A stretch of 64,000 nucleotides of DNA from UMGS1696 sp045643285 (GTDB taxonomy: Bacteria; Bacillota; Clostridia; Oscillospirales; CAG-272). Under the pieces are notes generated by a model. It saw only the letters and a list, made by a program, of their open reading frames with translations, had not been told where the DNA came from and ran no database searches. This document shows, one piece after another, positions 47,984-56,363 of this stretch (its first letter is position 1; each line of letters begins with the position of its first letter). Location: the NCBI GenBank assembly GCA_045643285.1, contig JAZUKN010000101.1, positions 92,131-156,130 of the forward strand, read 5' to 3'. A program made the translations under genes and the position numbers.

Positions 47984-48838
47984 ATGACGGACACGGAAAA
48001 AGAAGCCCTTGCTTTTCTTCCTTTGCGGATAGCCGAAACGGTGCGACAAACCGTCTGGAAGACCGGCAGACCTATCGACGAGATACGCCTCCGCGCGGAA
48101 AGGGAAGTGAAGCTCACATCACAAAACGAAAGCATACCGTGCGGTATCGTTTCGTCGGCGGAGGATGTCGGAGAGACTGTAAAACGGCTGACCGGAGGCT
48201 CGCTATACTCGTATGCGGAAGAAATAAAGACAGGCGTAATAACAACGCCGTCGGGAATACGCGCCGGAGTCTGCGGACAGGCAACCGTGACGGACGGCAG
48301 AATAACAGCGGTGCGCGCGATCACTTCGGTGAATATCCGCATCCCTCACAGAGTGCCGCACGCCGCCGACGGGCTGTTTGAAGCCGTGAGGAAATACGGA
48401 AGTGTGCTTGTGTTCTCGCCTCCGGGCAGAGGCAAAACGACGGCGCTCGGAGAACTGTTGCCGCTTCTTTCGGGTGGGAATGAGCAAAAAAACGTCGCCG
48501 TTATCGACACAAGACGCGAGCTTTCGGCGTTCTCCGCGGGTGCAGACTGCGCGGATTATTTCGTCGGATACACGCGCACGGACGGTATCAGAGCGGCTGT
48601 GACTTCAATGGCACCGGACTATATAATATGTGACGAAATATCATCGGAGAGCGACGCGGACGCTATCCTTTACGCCGTCTCCTGCGGAGTGAATGTCGTT
48701 TGCTCGGCTCATTCGGACAGCGCGGAGAAAATAAAAAATCATCCGTCGCTCGGTCGGCTGATAAACAGAAAGGTTTTCGGCGCACTTTACAGAGCAGATT
48801 TTTCGGGAGGTGAGTGCTATCCTGCAGACGACAGTTAA
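47984..48838 (+). CDS. spoIIIAA: stage III sporulation protein AA (ATPase)
   Basis: SpoIIIAA is the secretion-type ATPase thought to power the mother-cell to forespore feeding-tube channel. The 284-residue protein shows IRLRAEREVKLTSQ near residue 33, Walker A FSPPGRGKTTALGEL (about 143-157) and Walker B-like DYIICDEISSESDADAI (about 211-227). The ATG at 47984 follows GGGAG and fits the family N-terminus; an earlier ATG at 47921 is rejected. It overlaps spoIIIAB by 29 bases. Confidence 0.96.
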   Translation: MTDTEKEALAFLPLRIAETVRQTVWKTGRPIDEIRLRAEREVKLTSQNESIPCGIVSSAEDVGETVKRLTGGSLYSYAEEIKTGVITTPSGIRAGVCGQATVTDGRITAVRAITSVNIRIPHRVPHAADGLFEAVRKYGSVLVFSPPGRGKTTALGELLPLLSGGNEQKNVAVIDTRRELSAFSAGADCADYFVGYTRTDGIRAAVTSMAPDYIICDEISSESDADAILYAVSCGVNVVCSAHSDSAEKIKNHPSLGRLINRKVFGALYRADFSGGECYPADDS

Positions 48839-49307
48839 GCTCACCGGAAGCGCGGTCGTTTCGCTGTCCGCCGTGATCTGGGGACAGAAACGGCTCCGTG
48901 AAGAGCGACGAAAAACGGCAGTGCTTGCGGAGATGTGCTCCCTCGTGGGATTTATCGGGGAGCGGATAAAAGTGTTCGCGCCTCCGCTTTGCGAGATATA
49001 CGCGGATTTTTCGTCGGATGTGCTCTCTGGCTGCGGTTTTTTGCCTGTTCTCAGAACGCATGGGATGAAAGCCGCAGTTGAATCCATGTCAGACTTGATC
49101 GACGCGGACGTACGGGAGACGCTCATTCGTTTTGCTCAGTCGCTCGGCGGAGAGGACAGGGAAGAACAGCTTTCCCTCTGCGAAGTGACCGAAGAGCGGC
49201 TCGGCAAACTGCTCGACGCGCGAAAGACGACGGAAAACGAGCGCAAAAAGCTATACGGCGTATGTCCGCTTCTCGGCGCACTTGCGCTGATACTGATGTT
49301 CATATAA
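48810..49307 (+). CDS. spoIIIAB: stage III sporulation protein AB
   Basis: SpoIIIAB is a membrane protein related to GspF-type platform proteins of secretion systems. The 165-residue protein has an N-terminal hydrophobic segment (KLTGSAVVSLSAVIWG), a helical cytosolic middle, and a C-terminal hydrophobic segment (LYGVCPLLGALALILMFI). The start is unclear. GTG at 48810 overlaps the only ribosome binding site (GGGAGGTG); with ideal spacing initiation would be near 48819-48822, where only ATC or CTG is available. Translation may rely on coupling to spoIIIAA. Confidence 0.92.
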   Translation: MSAILQTTVKLTGSAVVSLSAVIWGQKRLREERRKTAVLAEMCSLVGFIGERIKVFAPPLCEIYADFSSDVLSGCGFLPVLRTHGMKAAVESMSDLIDADVRETLIRFAQSLGGEDREEQLSLCEVTEERLGKLLDARKTTENERKKLYGVCPLLGALALILMFI

Positions 49308-49318
49308 ACGGGGTATAA

Positions 49319-49513
49319 ATGGAAATAACGCTTCTTATGCGGATAGTAGGCGTCGGCTTGCTTATAGCGGTCGGCTGTCAGCTTCTTGAGAGGACGGGCA
49401 GGGGAGAACAGTCGCTTCTCTTGTCCCTTGCCGGAGTGGTGTTCGTTCTTCTTCTGCTCGTCGGCAGAATAGGGGATCTGTTCTCGGAGATCAGGTCGGT
49501 GTTCGGCTTATGA
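49319..49513 (+). CDS. spoIIIAC: stage III sporulation protein AC
   Basis: A 64-residue, two-helix membrane protein of the SpoIIIA channel, at the usual family size. Hydrophobic segments are LLMRIVGVGLLIAVGCQLL and LLSLAGVVFVLLLLVGRIG. It overlaps spoIIIAD by 4 bases and lies 11 bases after spoIIIAB. Confidence 0.94.
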   Translation: MEITLLMRIVGVGLLIAVGCQLLERTGRGEQSLLLSLAGVVFVLLLLVGRIGDLFSEIRSVFGL

Positions 49514-49881
49514 CGATCTTCGGGACTGTCGGGCTTTGTATGGTCGGGGTAGCGGCTGTGCTTGTTCTGAAAGAAGTGAAGAAGAACAGCGTGCCGCTTG
49601 TCGTACTCGCACTCGGCGTGACGGTACTGCTTGCCTCTCTGCCGTGGCTCGCCGAAACAGTAGGATTTCTCAAAAAGCTCGCCGATTATTCCGATACCGC
49701 AGTCACGGGAACGGTAGTACGCGCGCTCGGAGTCGCTTATCTTTCGTCGACAGCAGCCGTACTGTGCCGCTCATCGGGAGAAGAGACTGTAGGCTCATAC
49801 GTCGAGACCGCAGGGAAGCTCTGTATTCTCTCGCTGACCGTACCGCTTCTTTCGGAGCTTTTCACTCTTGCCCTGCTGTGA
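49510..49881 (+). CDS. spoIIIAD: stage III sporulation protein AD
   Basis: A 123-residue polytopic membrane protein of the SpoIIIA channel. Hydrophobic segments include TVGLCMVGVAAVLVLKEV, LVVLALGVTVLLASLPWL, ALGVAYLSSTAAVLCR and LCILSLTVPLLSELFTLALL, matching the family layout. It shares 4 bases with spoIIIAC. Confidence 0.94.
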   Translation: MTIFGTVGLCMVGVAAVLVLKEVKKNSVPLVVLALGVTVLLASLPWLAETVGFLKKLADYSDTAVTGTVVRALGVAYLSSTAAVLCRSSGEETVGSYVETAGKLCILSLTVPLLSELFTLALL

Positions 49882-49892
49882 TGACTTAATGA

Positions 49893-51038
49893 ATGAAAAT
49901 GAAACGGATTAGTAAAATTCTCTTATTTGTAACAGTTTTTTTGCTTTTGATATGTCCCGTTTTTGCCGCGGAGTATTCGTTTTCGTCGGAATCGGTAGGC
50001 ATGGATGCCGTTTGCGGAAAATGGGACGAAGTCCTCGCATCCATTCCGGAAGAATTACGCGAAGACCTCGGTTCGCTGTCTCTCACTTCAGCCGAAGACG
50101 ACATACGGGAGAAGACTTCACCGCGCTTCTGGCTCACCGTCGCATGGGACGGGCTTACGAAAGCCGCACGGGATGTACTTCCGAGCCTGTCCGTTCTCGT
50201 TTCGGTCGTGCTGCTGTCCGCAGTCGGGACGTACTGCCTGCCGTGCGCGTCGCCGTCCGTATCGTCCGCGTTTTCGCTGACTTCACGTGTTGCGGCGGCG
50301 ATTCCGCTCATTTCGTCAACTTATACGGCTGTCTCCGTTGCCGGCGCGTACCTTACACGACTCACCTCTCTTGTGAATATCATCACACCCGTTATGGAGA
50401 TCATGTATCTCTCGTCCGGCTCGATAAGCGAGGGCGCAGTCACAACAACGGGACTGACCGTGGCGCTCTCTGTTGTGGACACCGTCAATTCGACATTTAT
50501 GCCGCCCGTCGTCACCGTGCTGTTCACACTCGCGTCGCTGTCCGCCGTCTGCTCGGACGTACGGCTCGGCGGACTTGTCGCGTCGGTGAGAAAGCTCCTT
50601 ATGCGCCTGTGGCAGATCATGACACTGTTTTTTTCGTTTATGATAGGAACGCAGACCGTCATCTCCCGTTCCGCCGATACGCTCTCGACAAGAACGGCTC
50701 GGTTTGCCATTTCATCAATGATACCGGTGGCAGGCGGAATAATCGCGGAAGCGTACAACACACTGAAAGAGGGTGTGGCGTATATCAGAGGCGCGGCAGG
50801 CATCGGAGGTATCATTCTGATACTCTGCATCCTCCTCACGGGGATAATACCGCTTCTTGTCTATAAAGCGGCGTTCGGCGTTACGGCTTTTCTTTCGGAG
50901 ATGCTCGGACTTGACGGCACGTCAAAGCTCCTCGGCGAGATAAAAAGTATAATCGACCTCATTATCGCGGTAGTGCTGTACTCATCGCTGATGTTCGTCT
51001 TCGTGCTTGTGCTGTTCGCAAAATCGAGGGAGGTGTGA
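49893..51038 (+). CDS. spoIIIAE: stage III sporulation protein AE
   Basis: SpoIIIAE is the large polytopic membrane component of the SpoIIIA channel. The 381-residue protein starts with a cleavable-type signal (KILLFVTVFLLLICPVFAA), then an extracytoplasmic segment, then seven or more membrane helices. RFAISSMIPVAGGIIAEAYN (about 269-288) and the end region are family-conserved. Two ATGs (49893 and 49899) could start it; no strong ribosome binding site precedes either, so coupling to spoIIIAD is likely. Confidence 0.94.
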   Translation: MKMKRISKILLFVTVFLLLICPVFAAEYSFSSESVGMDAVCGKWDEVLASIPEELREDLGSLSLTSAEDDIREKTSPRFWLTVAWDGLTKAARDVLPSLSVLVSVVLLSAVGTYCLPCASPSVSSAFSLTSRVAAAIPLISSTYTAVSVAGAYLTRLTSLVNIITPVMEIMYLSSGSISEGAVTTTGLTVALSVVDTVNSTFMPPVVTVLFTLASLSAVCSDVRLGGLVASVRKLLMRLWQIMTLFFSFMIGTQTVISRSADTLSTRTARFAISSMIPVAGGIIAEAYNTLKEGVAYIRGAAGIGGIILILCILLTGIIPLLVYKAAFGVTAFLSEMLGLDGTSKLLGEIKSIIDLIIAVVLYSSLMFVFVLVLFAKSREV

Positions 51039-51040
51039 CG

Positions 51041-51502
51041 GTGTACGGCTATGTCAATACGCTTATCGCGGTCATCCTGATTGCCGAGATAGCAGTCTGC
51101 CTCTCGCCTGACGGAGCGGACATGAAAAAATACGTCCGCCTTGTCGCCGCCCTTGCGGTACTGCTCACAATGCTTTCACCGATCCGCACTGTAGTTGCGT
51201 CTATCCCACGGATAGCGGAGAAGGCAGAGGAATTTTTTGCCGAAACGGAAGCCGTACAGCCGCCGGACGGACTCGGTGAAGCCGCCGCAGTGCTTGTCGA
51301 CTATCTCGAAGAAAACTACGGTAAAAAAGCCGCGCACTCGACCGTCACTTTTGTGACAGACGAAAAAGAAACCGTCACAGAGGTGCAGTTCTTTCTGCCG
51401 GAGTGCGACAGCGAGGACGGGGAGAGAATAAAAGCCGTACTCGGACGGGAACTGAAAGTGAAAGTAACAGTCTTTTTCGGGAGAATAACGGAGGAAAAAT
51501 GA
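51041..51502 (+). CDS. spoIIIAF: stage III sporulation protein AF
   Basis: SpoIIIAF is a membrane protein with a ring-building-motif-like domain facing the space between mother cell and forespore. The 153-residue protein has two N-terminal hydrophobic segments (TLIAVILIAEIAVCL and YVRLVAALAVLLTMLSPI), then an acidic helical linker and a small alpha/beta domain (HSTVTFVTDEKETVTEVQFF). GTG at 51041 sits 6 bases after GGGAGG and is preferred; GTG at 51035 overlaps that site. It overlaps spoIIIAG by 4 bases. Confidence 0.9.
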   Translation: MYGYVNTLIAVILIAEIAVCLSPDGADMKKYVRLVAALAVLLTMLSPIRTVVASIPRIAEKAEEFFAETEAVQPPDGLGEAAAVLVDYLEENYGKKAAHSTVTFVTDEKETVTEVQFFLPECDSEDGERIKAVLGRELKVKVTVFFGRITEEK

Positions 51503-51957
51503 AGCCGGACAAAGAGAAATTCAAAAAGAATCTGCCGCTTATCGTGCTGACCGCCGTCGGACTGCTGCTAATAATAATCGGCGGAACGATAGGCAAGAAG
51601 CGGACACAGGATAGCGAGACTTATACCGATCTCGGCTATTATACCGCATACCTCGAAGAGCGGATAACGGAGCTCTGCGAATCCGTCGACGGTATCGACA
51701 GCGCGACGGTGCTTCTGACGCTCGACAAATCCACCGAGCAGGTATACGAGCGCGACGGCGTGGCTGACTTTCTCATTCTGTCGGACTCCGACGGCGAGAG
51801 GGCAGTGAAGCTCTGCGAAATATATCCGAGAGTGCGAGGCGTTGCTGTAGTATGCACGAACGGCGACATACCGCGGATACGGGAAACGGTGGTGGAGCTG
51901 CTTTCCGCATCCCTCGGGATACCGTCGAGCGATATTGAAGTCGCCGGCGGAAAATAG
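51499..51957 (+). CDS. spoIIIAG: stage III sporulation protein AG
   Basis: SpoIIIAG forms a large ring in the intermembrane space of the engulfed forespore. The 152-residue protein has a single membrane segment (LPLIVLTAVGLLLIIIGG, about 12-29), then a ring-building domain (CESVDGIDSATVLLTLDKST, about 56-75; VRGVAVVCTNGD). It is shorter than the Bacillus protein (about 229), lacking part of the inserted beta region. The ATG at 51499 follows GAGG and overlaps the spoIIIAF stop. Confidence 0.93.
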   Translation: MKPDKEKFKKNLPLIVLTAVGLLLIIIGGTIGKKRTQDSETYTDLGYYTAYLEERITELCESVDGIDSATVLLTLDKSTEQVYERDGVADFLILSDSDGERAVKLCEIYPRVRGVAVVCTNGDIPRIRETVVELLSASLGIPSSDIEVAGGK

Positions 51958-52023
51958 CGGAATAATTGAAAGAAGACACGCATATCGTTAAGTGAAAACA
52001 AAATCAAAACCGGAGGGTTCTAT

Positions 52024-52581
52024 ATGAAATTCAGAGAAATCGGAGAGAAAATCAAAGGTATCACGTCAAAAGCAGGGAAGAAAACTCTTATCGCAATTTG
52101 TGCGGTGCTCGTGCTCGGATGCGCGGCAGTGCTGTCGTTCATTCTCTCGGATAAAGTCGCGGACACACCGAAGAGACTCGCTGTCGATCTGACAAAAGAT
52201 ACAGCATCGGAGGTGGGAAAGGACAGCACGGCGGACTATTTCGCGGAAGTATCGCTCCAACGTAAGCAGGCAAGAGACGAAGCGGTGGAAGTCCTCAAAA
52301 GCGTGACCGAAAGCACGGACGCGGTTGCGGAAGCAAAGCAGGCTGCCCTCGACGACATCAACAAGATCGCGCTTGAAATAGAGAAAGAAGCGAATATCGA
52401 GTCGCTCGTTGTATCAAAAGGCTTCAAGCAGTGCGTCGCGGTGATAAGCGATAACACCTGCAGTGTGATAGTCGAATCCGACGGACTGATGCAGAACGAG
52501 ATAGCGCAGATATCGGAGATCGTATATGAGCAGGCCGGAATCCTGCCGGAAAACCTGAAAATAGTAGAAAAAGAGGCATAA
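52024..52581 (+). CDS. spoIIIAH: stage III sporulation protein AH
   Basis: SpoIIIAH docks across the intermembrane space with forespore SpoIIQ or its functional replacement. The 185-residue protein has one N-terminal membrane segment (TLIAICAVLVLGCAAVLSFIL, about 21-41), a linker, a helical stretch (YFAEVSLQRKQARDEAVEVL), and the C-terminal ring-building-motif domain (SLVVSKGFKQCVAVISDNTC). A GGAGG site precedes the start. It ends the operon at a strong terminator. Confidence 0.94.
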   Translation: MKFREIGEKIKGITSKAGKKTLIAICAVLVLGCAAVLSFILSDKVADTPKRLAVDLTKDTASEVGKDSTADYFAEVSLQRKQARDEAVEVLKSVTESTDAVAEAKQAALDDINKIALEIEKEANIESLVVSKGFKQCVAVISDNTCSVIVESDGLMQNEIAQISEIVYEQAGILPENLKIVEKEA

Positions 52582-52582
52582 T

Positions 52583-52609
52583 AAAAAGAGGCGTAAAGCC
52601 TCTTTTTTT
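52583..52609 (+). terminator. terminator of the spoIIIA operon
   Basis: AAAAAGAGGC, loop GTAA, AGCCTCTTTTTTT. Confidence 0.9.
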
Positions 52610-52805
52610 AATGAAGAATGAATAATGAATAATGAAGAATTAGGATAAAGTCCAAATTCACTGTACGAAAGCCTTGTATATACGAACGTATGAGCGTCAG
52701 CGCGCTGCTCCCTCACGGAGGGAGGCTTTTTGCGCCATTCGGGTGTCTTGTGGACGTGAGATTTGTGCAAGTCGTTCGGCGGGAGGGGAAACCCCTCCCC
52801 TACGG
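52610..52805 (+). repeat. fragment of the hairpin-rich element, copy E, with 33-base module
   Basis: Opens with an A/G-rich tract of AATGAAGAATGAATAATG type, then GTATGAGCGTCAGCGCGCTG (shared with the centre of copies A and D), ATTTGTGCAAGT (shared with A and B), and the 33-base hairpin module at 52773-52805. That module is an exact reverse complement of 57660-57692. No gene is supported between 52582 and 52923. Confidence 0.6.
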
Positions 52806-52851
52806 TTGAAAATTCATTTTGTACACCACCGCGAGGTTCGCGCTTTTTCTC

Positions 52852-52880
52852 TTGAAATAATCCCGCCTCGGTGGTATAAT
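52852..52880 (+). promoter_or_regulatory. promoter for the PAP2 phosphatase gene
   Basis: TTGAAA (52852-52857), a 17-base spacer and TATAAT (52875-52880). Confidence 0.85.
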
Positions 52881-52923
52881 CAAAACAAAGTTTTTGTAAA
52901 ACAAAAGAAACGGAGACAGCCTC

Positions 52924-53487
52924 ATGAGCTTCTTCAACGACATTCTCAACCCTGTAGAATTTCCTCTGCTTAAATCGTTCCACGATACTTTGCAGTGCGG
53001 CTTTCTCGACGCCGTTATGCCCGTCGTTTCGTCCCTCTGCAAAGCAGGCATCTGCTGGATTCTTCTCGCCGCCGTTCTGCTCATTTTCCGCAAAACACGG
53101 AAAACCGCATTTTCTGTCGCACTCGCACTGATCCTCGGTCTTGTCGTTTGCAACTTCACCTTAAAGCCGATTTTTGCACGCATCCGACCGTACGAATTCG
53201 ATACCACTGTTGTTCTGCTGATCAAAAAAGAAATCGACTTTTCTTTCCCGTCCGGACATACCATGGCGTCGTTCTGCGCCTCAACTGCCGTCTTCATGGA
53301 TAACAGAAAATGGGGTGCCGTCGCCTTCGCTGTCGCGCTTCTTATCGCGTTTTCGCGCATCTATCTCATGATGCACTTCTTCACCGATGTTATCGTTTCG
53401 GCAATTCTCGGCGTTCTGCTCGGCGTTCTCGCGTTCTTTATCGTCCGCCTTGTGTGGAATAAGCTCCCGAAGAAAAACGCCGACTAA
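52924..53487 (+). CDS. PAP2-family membrane phosphatase
   Basis: The 187-residue membrane protein has about five hydrophobic segments and the full PAP2 signature: KPIFARIRP (about 80-88), FPSGHTMASF (about 108-117) and SRIYLMMHFFTDV (about 142-154). These hold the acid phosphatase Lys/Arg, Ser-Gly-His and Arg/His. It probably removes phosphate from a lipid such as phosphatidic acid, phosphatidylglycerol phosphate or undecaprenyl pyrophosphate. Its 3' end overlaps the convergent ldh gene by 4 bases with no terminator between them. Confidence 0.93.
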   Translation: MSFFNDILNPVEFPLLKSFHDTLQCGFLDAVMPVVSSLCKAGICWILLAAVLLIFRKTRKTAFSVALALILGLVVCNFTLKPIFARIRPYEFDTTVVLLIKKEIDFSFPSGHTMASFCASTAVFMDNRKWGAVAFAVALLIAFSRIYLMMHFFTDVIVSAILGVLLGVLAFFIVRLVWNKLPKKNAD

Positions 53488-54440
53488 ACCGACGCAAATT
53501 CGCCGAGCCCCAGCTTGTCCGTACAGTCTTTGATAGTCTCCGCCGAGAGCATGAGCCGTCTTTGCTCATCGCCGTCAAGCGGAATATCAAGGACTTTTTT
53601 TATTCCTCCGCGTCCGATTATCGCAGGGACGCTCAGCGTGATGCCGTCTATGCCGTAGTGACCGGTGACAAACGTTGACACAGGCAGAATCGTATCTTCG
53701 TCGCTGACGATAGCTTCGACTATCCGCTTTGTCGACTGCGCTATGCCGTAGTACGTCGCGCCCTTGTCGCGGATTATCGAGTACGCACTGTCGCGCACGC
53801 TCTCAAACAGCGGATATAATTCATCCGTACCGACGCCTGTCATTTTGCAGTAGTCCGAGAGGTCTATTCCGGACACGTTCGCCGACGACCACACGGCAAG
53901 CTCGCTGTCACCGTGTTCGCCGATGATGAATGAATGGACGTTTCTCGAATCCACGCCGAGCCGCTGACCGACGAGATACTTCAGCCGCGCAGTGTCAAGC
54001 ACCGTACCGCTTCCGATGACTCTCTCGGCAGGGAAGCCCGACAGTTTCAGCGTTACATAAGTCATTATATCAACGGGATTCGTCACGACGAGCAGTATGC
54101 AGTCCTTGTTCACCTCTGTTATACGTTCTATCATTCCGCGGAACACTTCGACGTTGCGGTGGAGTAGATCGAGCCGTGTTTCTCCCGGCTTCTGACCTAC
54201 TCCTGCGGCGATTATCACAACGGACGCACTCTCAAGCGCTGAGTAAGTGCCGGAATAAATCTGCATCTGCGAGACGAACGGCAGGCAGTGCGATATATCG
54301 AGCGCCTCACCCCGTGCCTTCGCATCATTGTAGTCGATAAGCACCATTTCGTTGAACAGTCCGCTCTCCATAAGCGTGTAAGCGACTGACGCGCCGACGT
54401 TTCCGCATCCTACTATGCCAACTTTTTTGATATCGTTCAT
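53484..54440 (-). CDS. ldh: L-lactate dehydrogenase
   Basis: Ldh reduces pyruvate to L-lactate, regenerating NAD+ in fermentation. The 318-residue protein shows the NAD-binding loop VGIVGCGNVGASVAYTL (residues 7-23), the substrate arginine loop GQKPGETRLDLLHRN (about 82-96), VTNPVDIMTYV (about 117) and the catalytic histidine in IIGEHGDSE (about 172). GQKPGETR places it with lactate rather than malate dehydrogenases. The gene is divergent from pepF and its end overlaps the convergent PAP2 gene. Confidence 0.94.
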   Translation of the reverse strand: MNDIKKVGIVGCGNVGASVAYTLMESGLFNEMVLIDYNDAKARGEALDISHCLPFVSQMQIYSGTYSALESASVVIIAAGVGQKPGETRLDLLHRNVEVFRGMIERITEVNKDCILLVVTNPVDIMTYVTLKLSGFPAERVIGSGTVLDTARLKYLVGQRLGVDSRNVHSFIIGEHGDSELAVWSSANVSGIDLSDYCKMTGVGTDELYPLFESVRDSAYSIIRDKGATYYGIAQSTKRIVEAIVSDEDTILPVSTFVTGHYGIDGITLSVPAIIGRGGIKKVLDIPLDGDEQRRLMLSAETIKDCTDKLGLGEFASV

Positions 54441-54522
54441 TTTTTGACCTCACTTTTTCGTTTTTGTTTTTATTTTGTCATTTTTCAGCATTTTTATGCT
54501 GTGACGAAAAGAAAAACCGCAC

Positions 54523-54551
54523 TTGCAATCAGGGAAAAATTGTTATATAAT
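54523..54551 (+). promoter_or_regulatory. promoter for pepF
   Basis: TTGCAA (54523-54528), a 17-base spacer and TATAAT (54546-54551). Confidence 0.85.
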
Positions 54552-54586
54552 AAAAACGAAAACAAAACTCACGAAAGGATCACACA

Positions 54587-56296
54587 ATGGAAAACTTCAC
54601 ATTTGATACTATCGAATACATCCGACCGGATTTTGACGCACTTGTAAAAGCGTTCACCGGAATGACGGAAAAAGTCAAAGCCGCAAAGACTTACGCCGAG
54701 ATCCGCGCGCTCATCGACGAGTGTGACAAGGTAATGGAAGAGCCGATGACGATGTTCACGGTCGCACACATCCGCAACACGCTGAACACCACCGACAAAT
54801 TCTACGAAGACGAGCTTGCATTCCTCCAGCAGAAATTCCCCGAAGCACAGGTCTATATGCTTGAGTTCAATAAAGCGATCCTCGACTGCCCGTTTACGAA
54901 GGACATCGACGCCGATCTCGGGGAGGAATTCCTCACGAAAATGCGCCGCGGTGTTTCTTCGTTCAAGCCGGAGCTTGTACCGTATCTCCAGAGAGAAGCA
55001 CAGCTCACGACGGAATACCAGAAGCTCATGGCAACAGCACAGATCGAATTTGACGGCAAGGTGCTGAATCTTTACGGAATCCAGAAATATTTCGAGCATC
55101 CCGACCGCGAGACGAGAAAAGCCGCATTCCGCAAGTATTCCGAATTCTACGCAGGCAACGAAGAGACTATGGAAAAGATCTTCGCGGAGCTTGTCGAGGT
55201 CCGCACGGCAATGGGCAAGGCTCTCGGCTACGACACGTTCACGCCTCTCGGATATATCAACCAGGGACGCAGTGACTACGGACAGAAAGAAGTCGCCGCA
55301 TTCAGAGAACAGGTCAGAGTAGATCTGGTTCCGCTTTGCGAAAAGCTCTACGAAGCACAGGCAAAGCGTATCGGAGTCGACAAGATCATGGCATACGACG
55401 AAAAGTTCATCTTCCCGGACGGAAATGCAGAACCGATAGGGGATGCCGCTTATCTCGTCAAGGAAGCGCAGAAGATGTACCACGATCTGTCTCCGGAAAC
55501 AGGAGAGTTCATCGACTTCATGATAGATCATCACCTTATGGATCTCGAAAACAAGCCGAATAAAGCATCGACAGGTTACATGACTGGCCTTCCGAAATAC
55601 AAGGCACCGTTCGTGTTCTCCTGCTTCAATCACACGATATTTGATATGCAGGTGCTCTCTCACGAGCTTGGTCACGCATTCGCCGGATATGAAGCGATGC
55701 GCGCTCAGCCTATTTCCGACTATTTCAGCGAAAGCACGGACATCGCCGAGATCCACTCGATGTCCATGGAGCAGTTCTGCTATCCGTACGCCGAGCAGTT
55801 CTTTGGTGACGCGGCTGACAAGTACCGCTTCGCTCATCTCCAGGAAGCATTGACGTTCGTTCCGTTCGGCGTTGCAGTCGACGAATTCCAGCATATCATT
55901 TACGAGAATCCGAACCTTACTCCGAAAGAGCGCACATACGAATGGCACAAGCTCGAAGAGAAATATATGCCGTGGAGAACATACTCCGACGACGAATTCA
56001 TGGAGAGAGGCGGCTACTGGTATCACAAGCTGCACATTTTCCTCTATCCGTTTTACTACATCAACTATACGCTGACGACGATGGGCGCCATGGAATTCAA
56101 GAAGCGCAACGCCGAAGATCACGAAAAGGCGTGGGCTGACTATCTTGCACTTTGCAAAGCAGGCGGAAGCAAGAGTTATCTCGGACTCCTTAAGGTCGCA
56201 AACCTCAGAGTACCGTTTGAAGACGGCAGCGTAAAGGAAGCTATCTCCTACGCAAAGGAAATTCTGCTTGACGCTATCCGGAAAGAGCAGAAATAA
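54587..56296 (+). CDS. pepF: M3-family oligoendopeptidase, PepF-like
   Basis: The 569-residue cytosolic zinc peptidase cuts short peptides. The catalytic motif is SHELGHAFAG, with His359, Glu360 and His363, and the third ligand glutamate follows in AEIHSMSMEQF (about 386-396). It lacks a signal peptide. Length is in the M3B range (about 560-600). A consensus promoter drives it and a bidirectional terminator follows. A long open frame on the opposite strand (54569-56299) is a shadow of its codon bias and is not a gene. Confidence 0.95.
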   Translation: MENFTFDTIEYIRPDFDALVKAFTGMTEKVKAAKTYAEIRALIDECDKVMEEPMTMFTVAHIRNTLNTTDKFYEDELAFLQQKFPEAQVYMLEFNKAILDCPFTKDIDADLGEEFLTKMRRGVSSFKPELVPYLQREAQLTTEYQKLMATAQIEFDGKVLNLYGIQKYFEHPDRETRKAAFRKYSEFYAGNEETMEKIFAELVEVRTAMGKALGYDTFTPLGYINQGRSDYGQKEVAAFREQVRVDLVPLCEKLYEAQAKRIGVDKIMAYDEKFIFPDGNAEPIGDAAYLVKEAQKMYHDLSPETGEFIDFMIDHHLMDLENKPNKASTGYMTGLPKYKAPFVFSCFNHTIFDMQVLSHELGHAFAGYEAMRAQPISDYFSESTDIAEIHSMSMEQFCYPYAEQFFGDAADKYRFAHLQEALTFVPFGVAVDEFQHIIYENPNLTPKERTYEWHKLEEKYMPWRTYSDDEFMERGGYWYHKLHIFLYPFYYINYTLTTMGAMEFKKRNAEDHEKAWADYLALCKAGGSKSYLGLLKVANLRVPFEDGSVKEAISYAKEILLDAIRKEQK

Positions 56297-56307
56297 CAAA
56301 GCAAAAC

Positions 56308-56343
56308 AAAAATCACGGAGTAATAATGCTCCGTGATTTTTTG
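56308..56343. terminator. bidirectional terminator between pepF and the trigger-factor-like gene
   Basis: AAAATCACGGAG and CTCCGTGATTTTTT arms around an 8-base loop; A and T runs allow use on both strands. Confidence 0.9.
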
Positions 56344-56363
56344 CGTTTATTCGGTTTTCGTGA

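Noticed and set aside
54569..56299. 576-residue open frame on the minus strand
   Set aside because: It lies antisense to the full length of pepF, whose HELGH motif and promoter are clear. The antisense frame has no recognisable domain and arises from codon bias.
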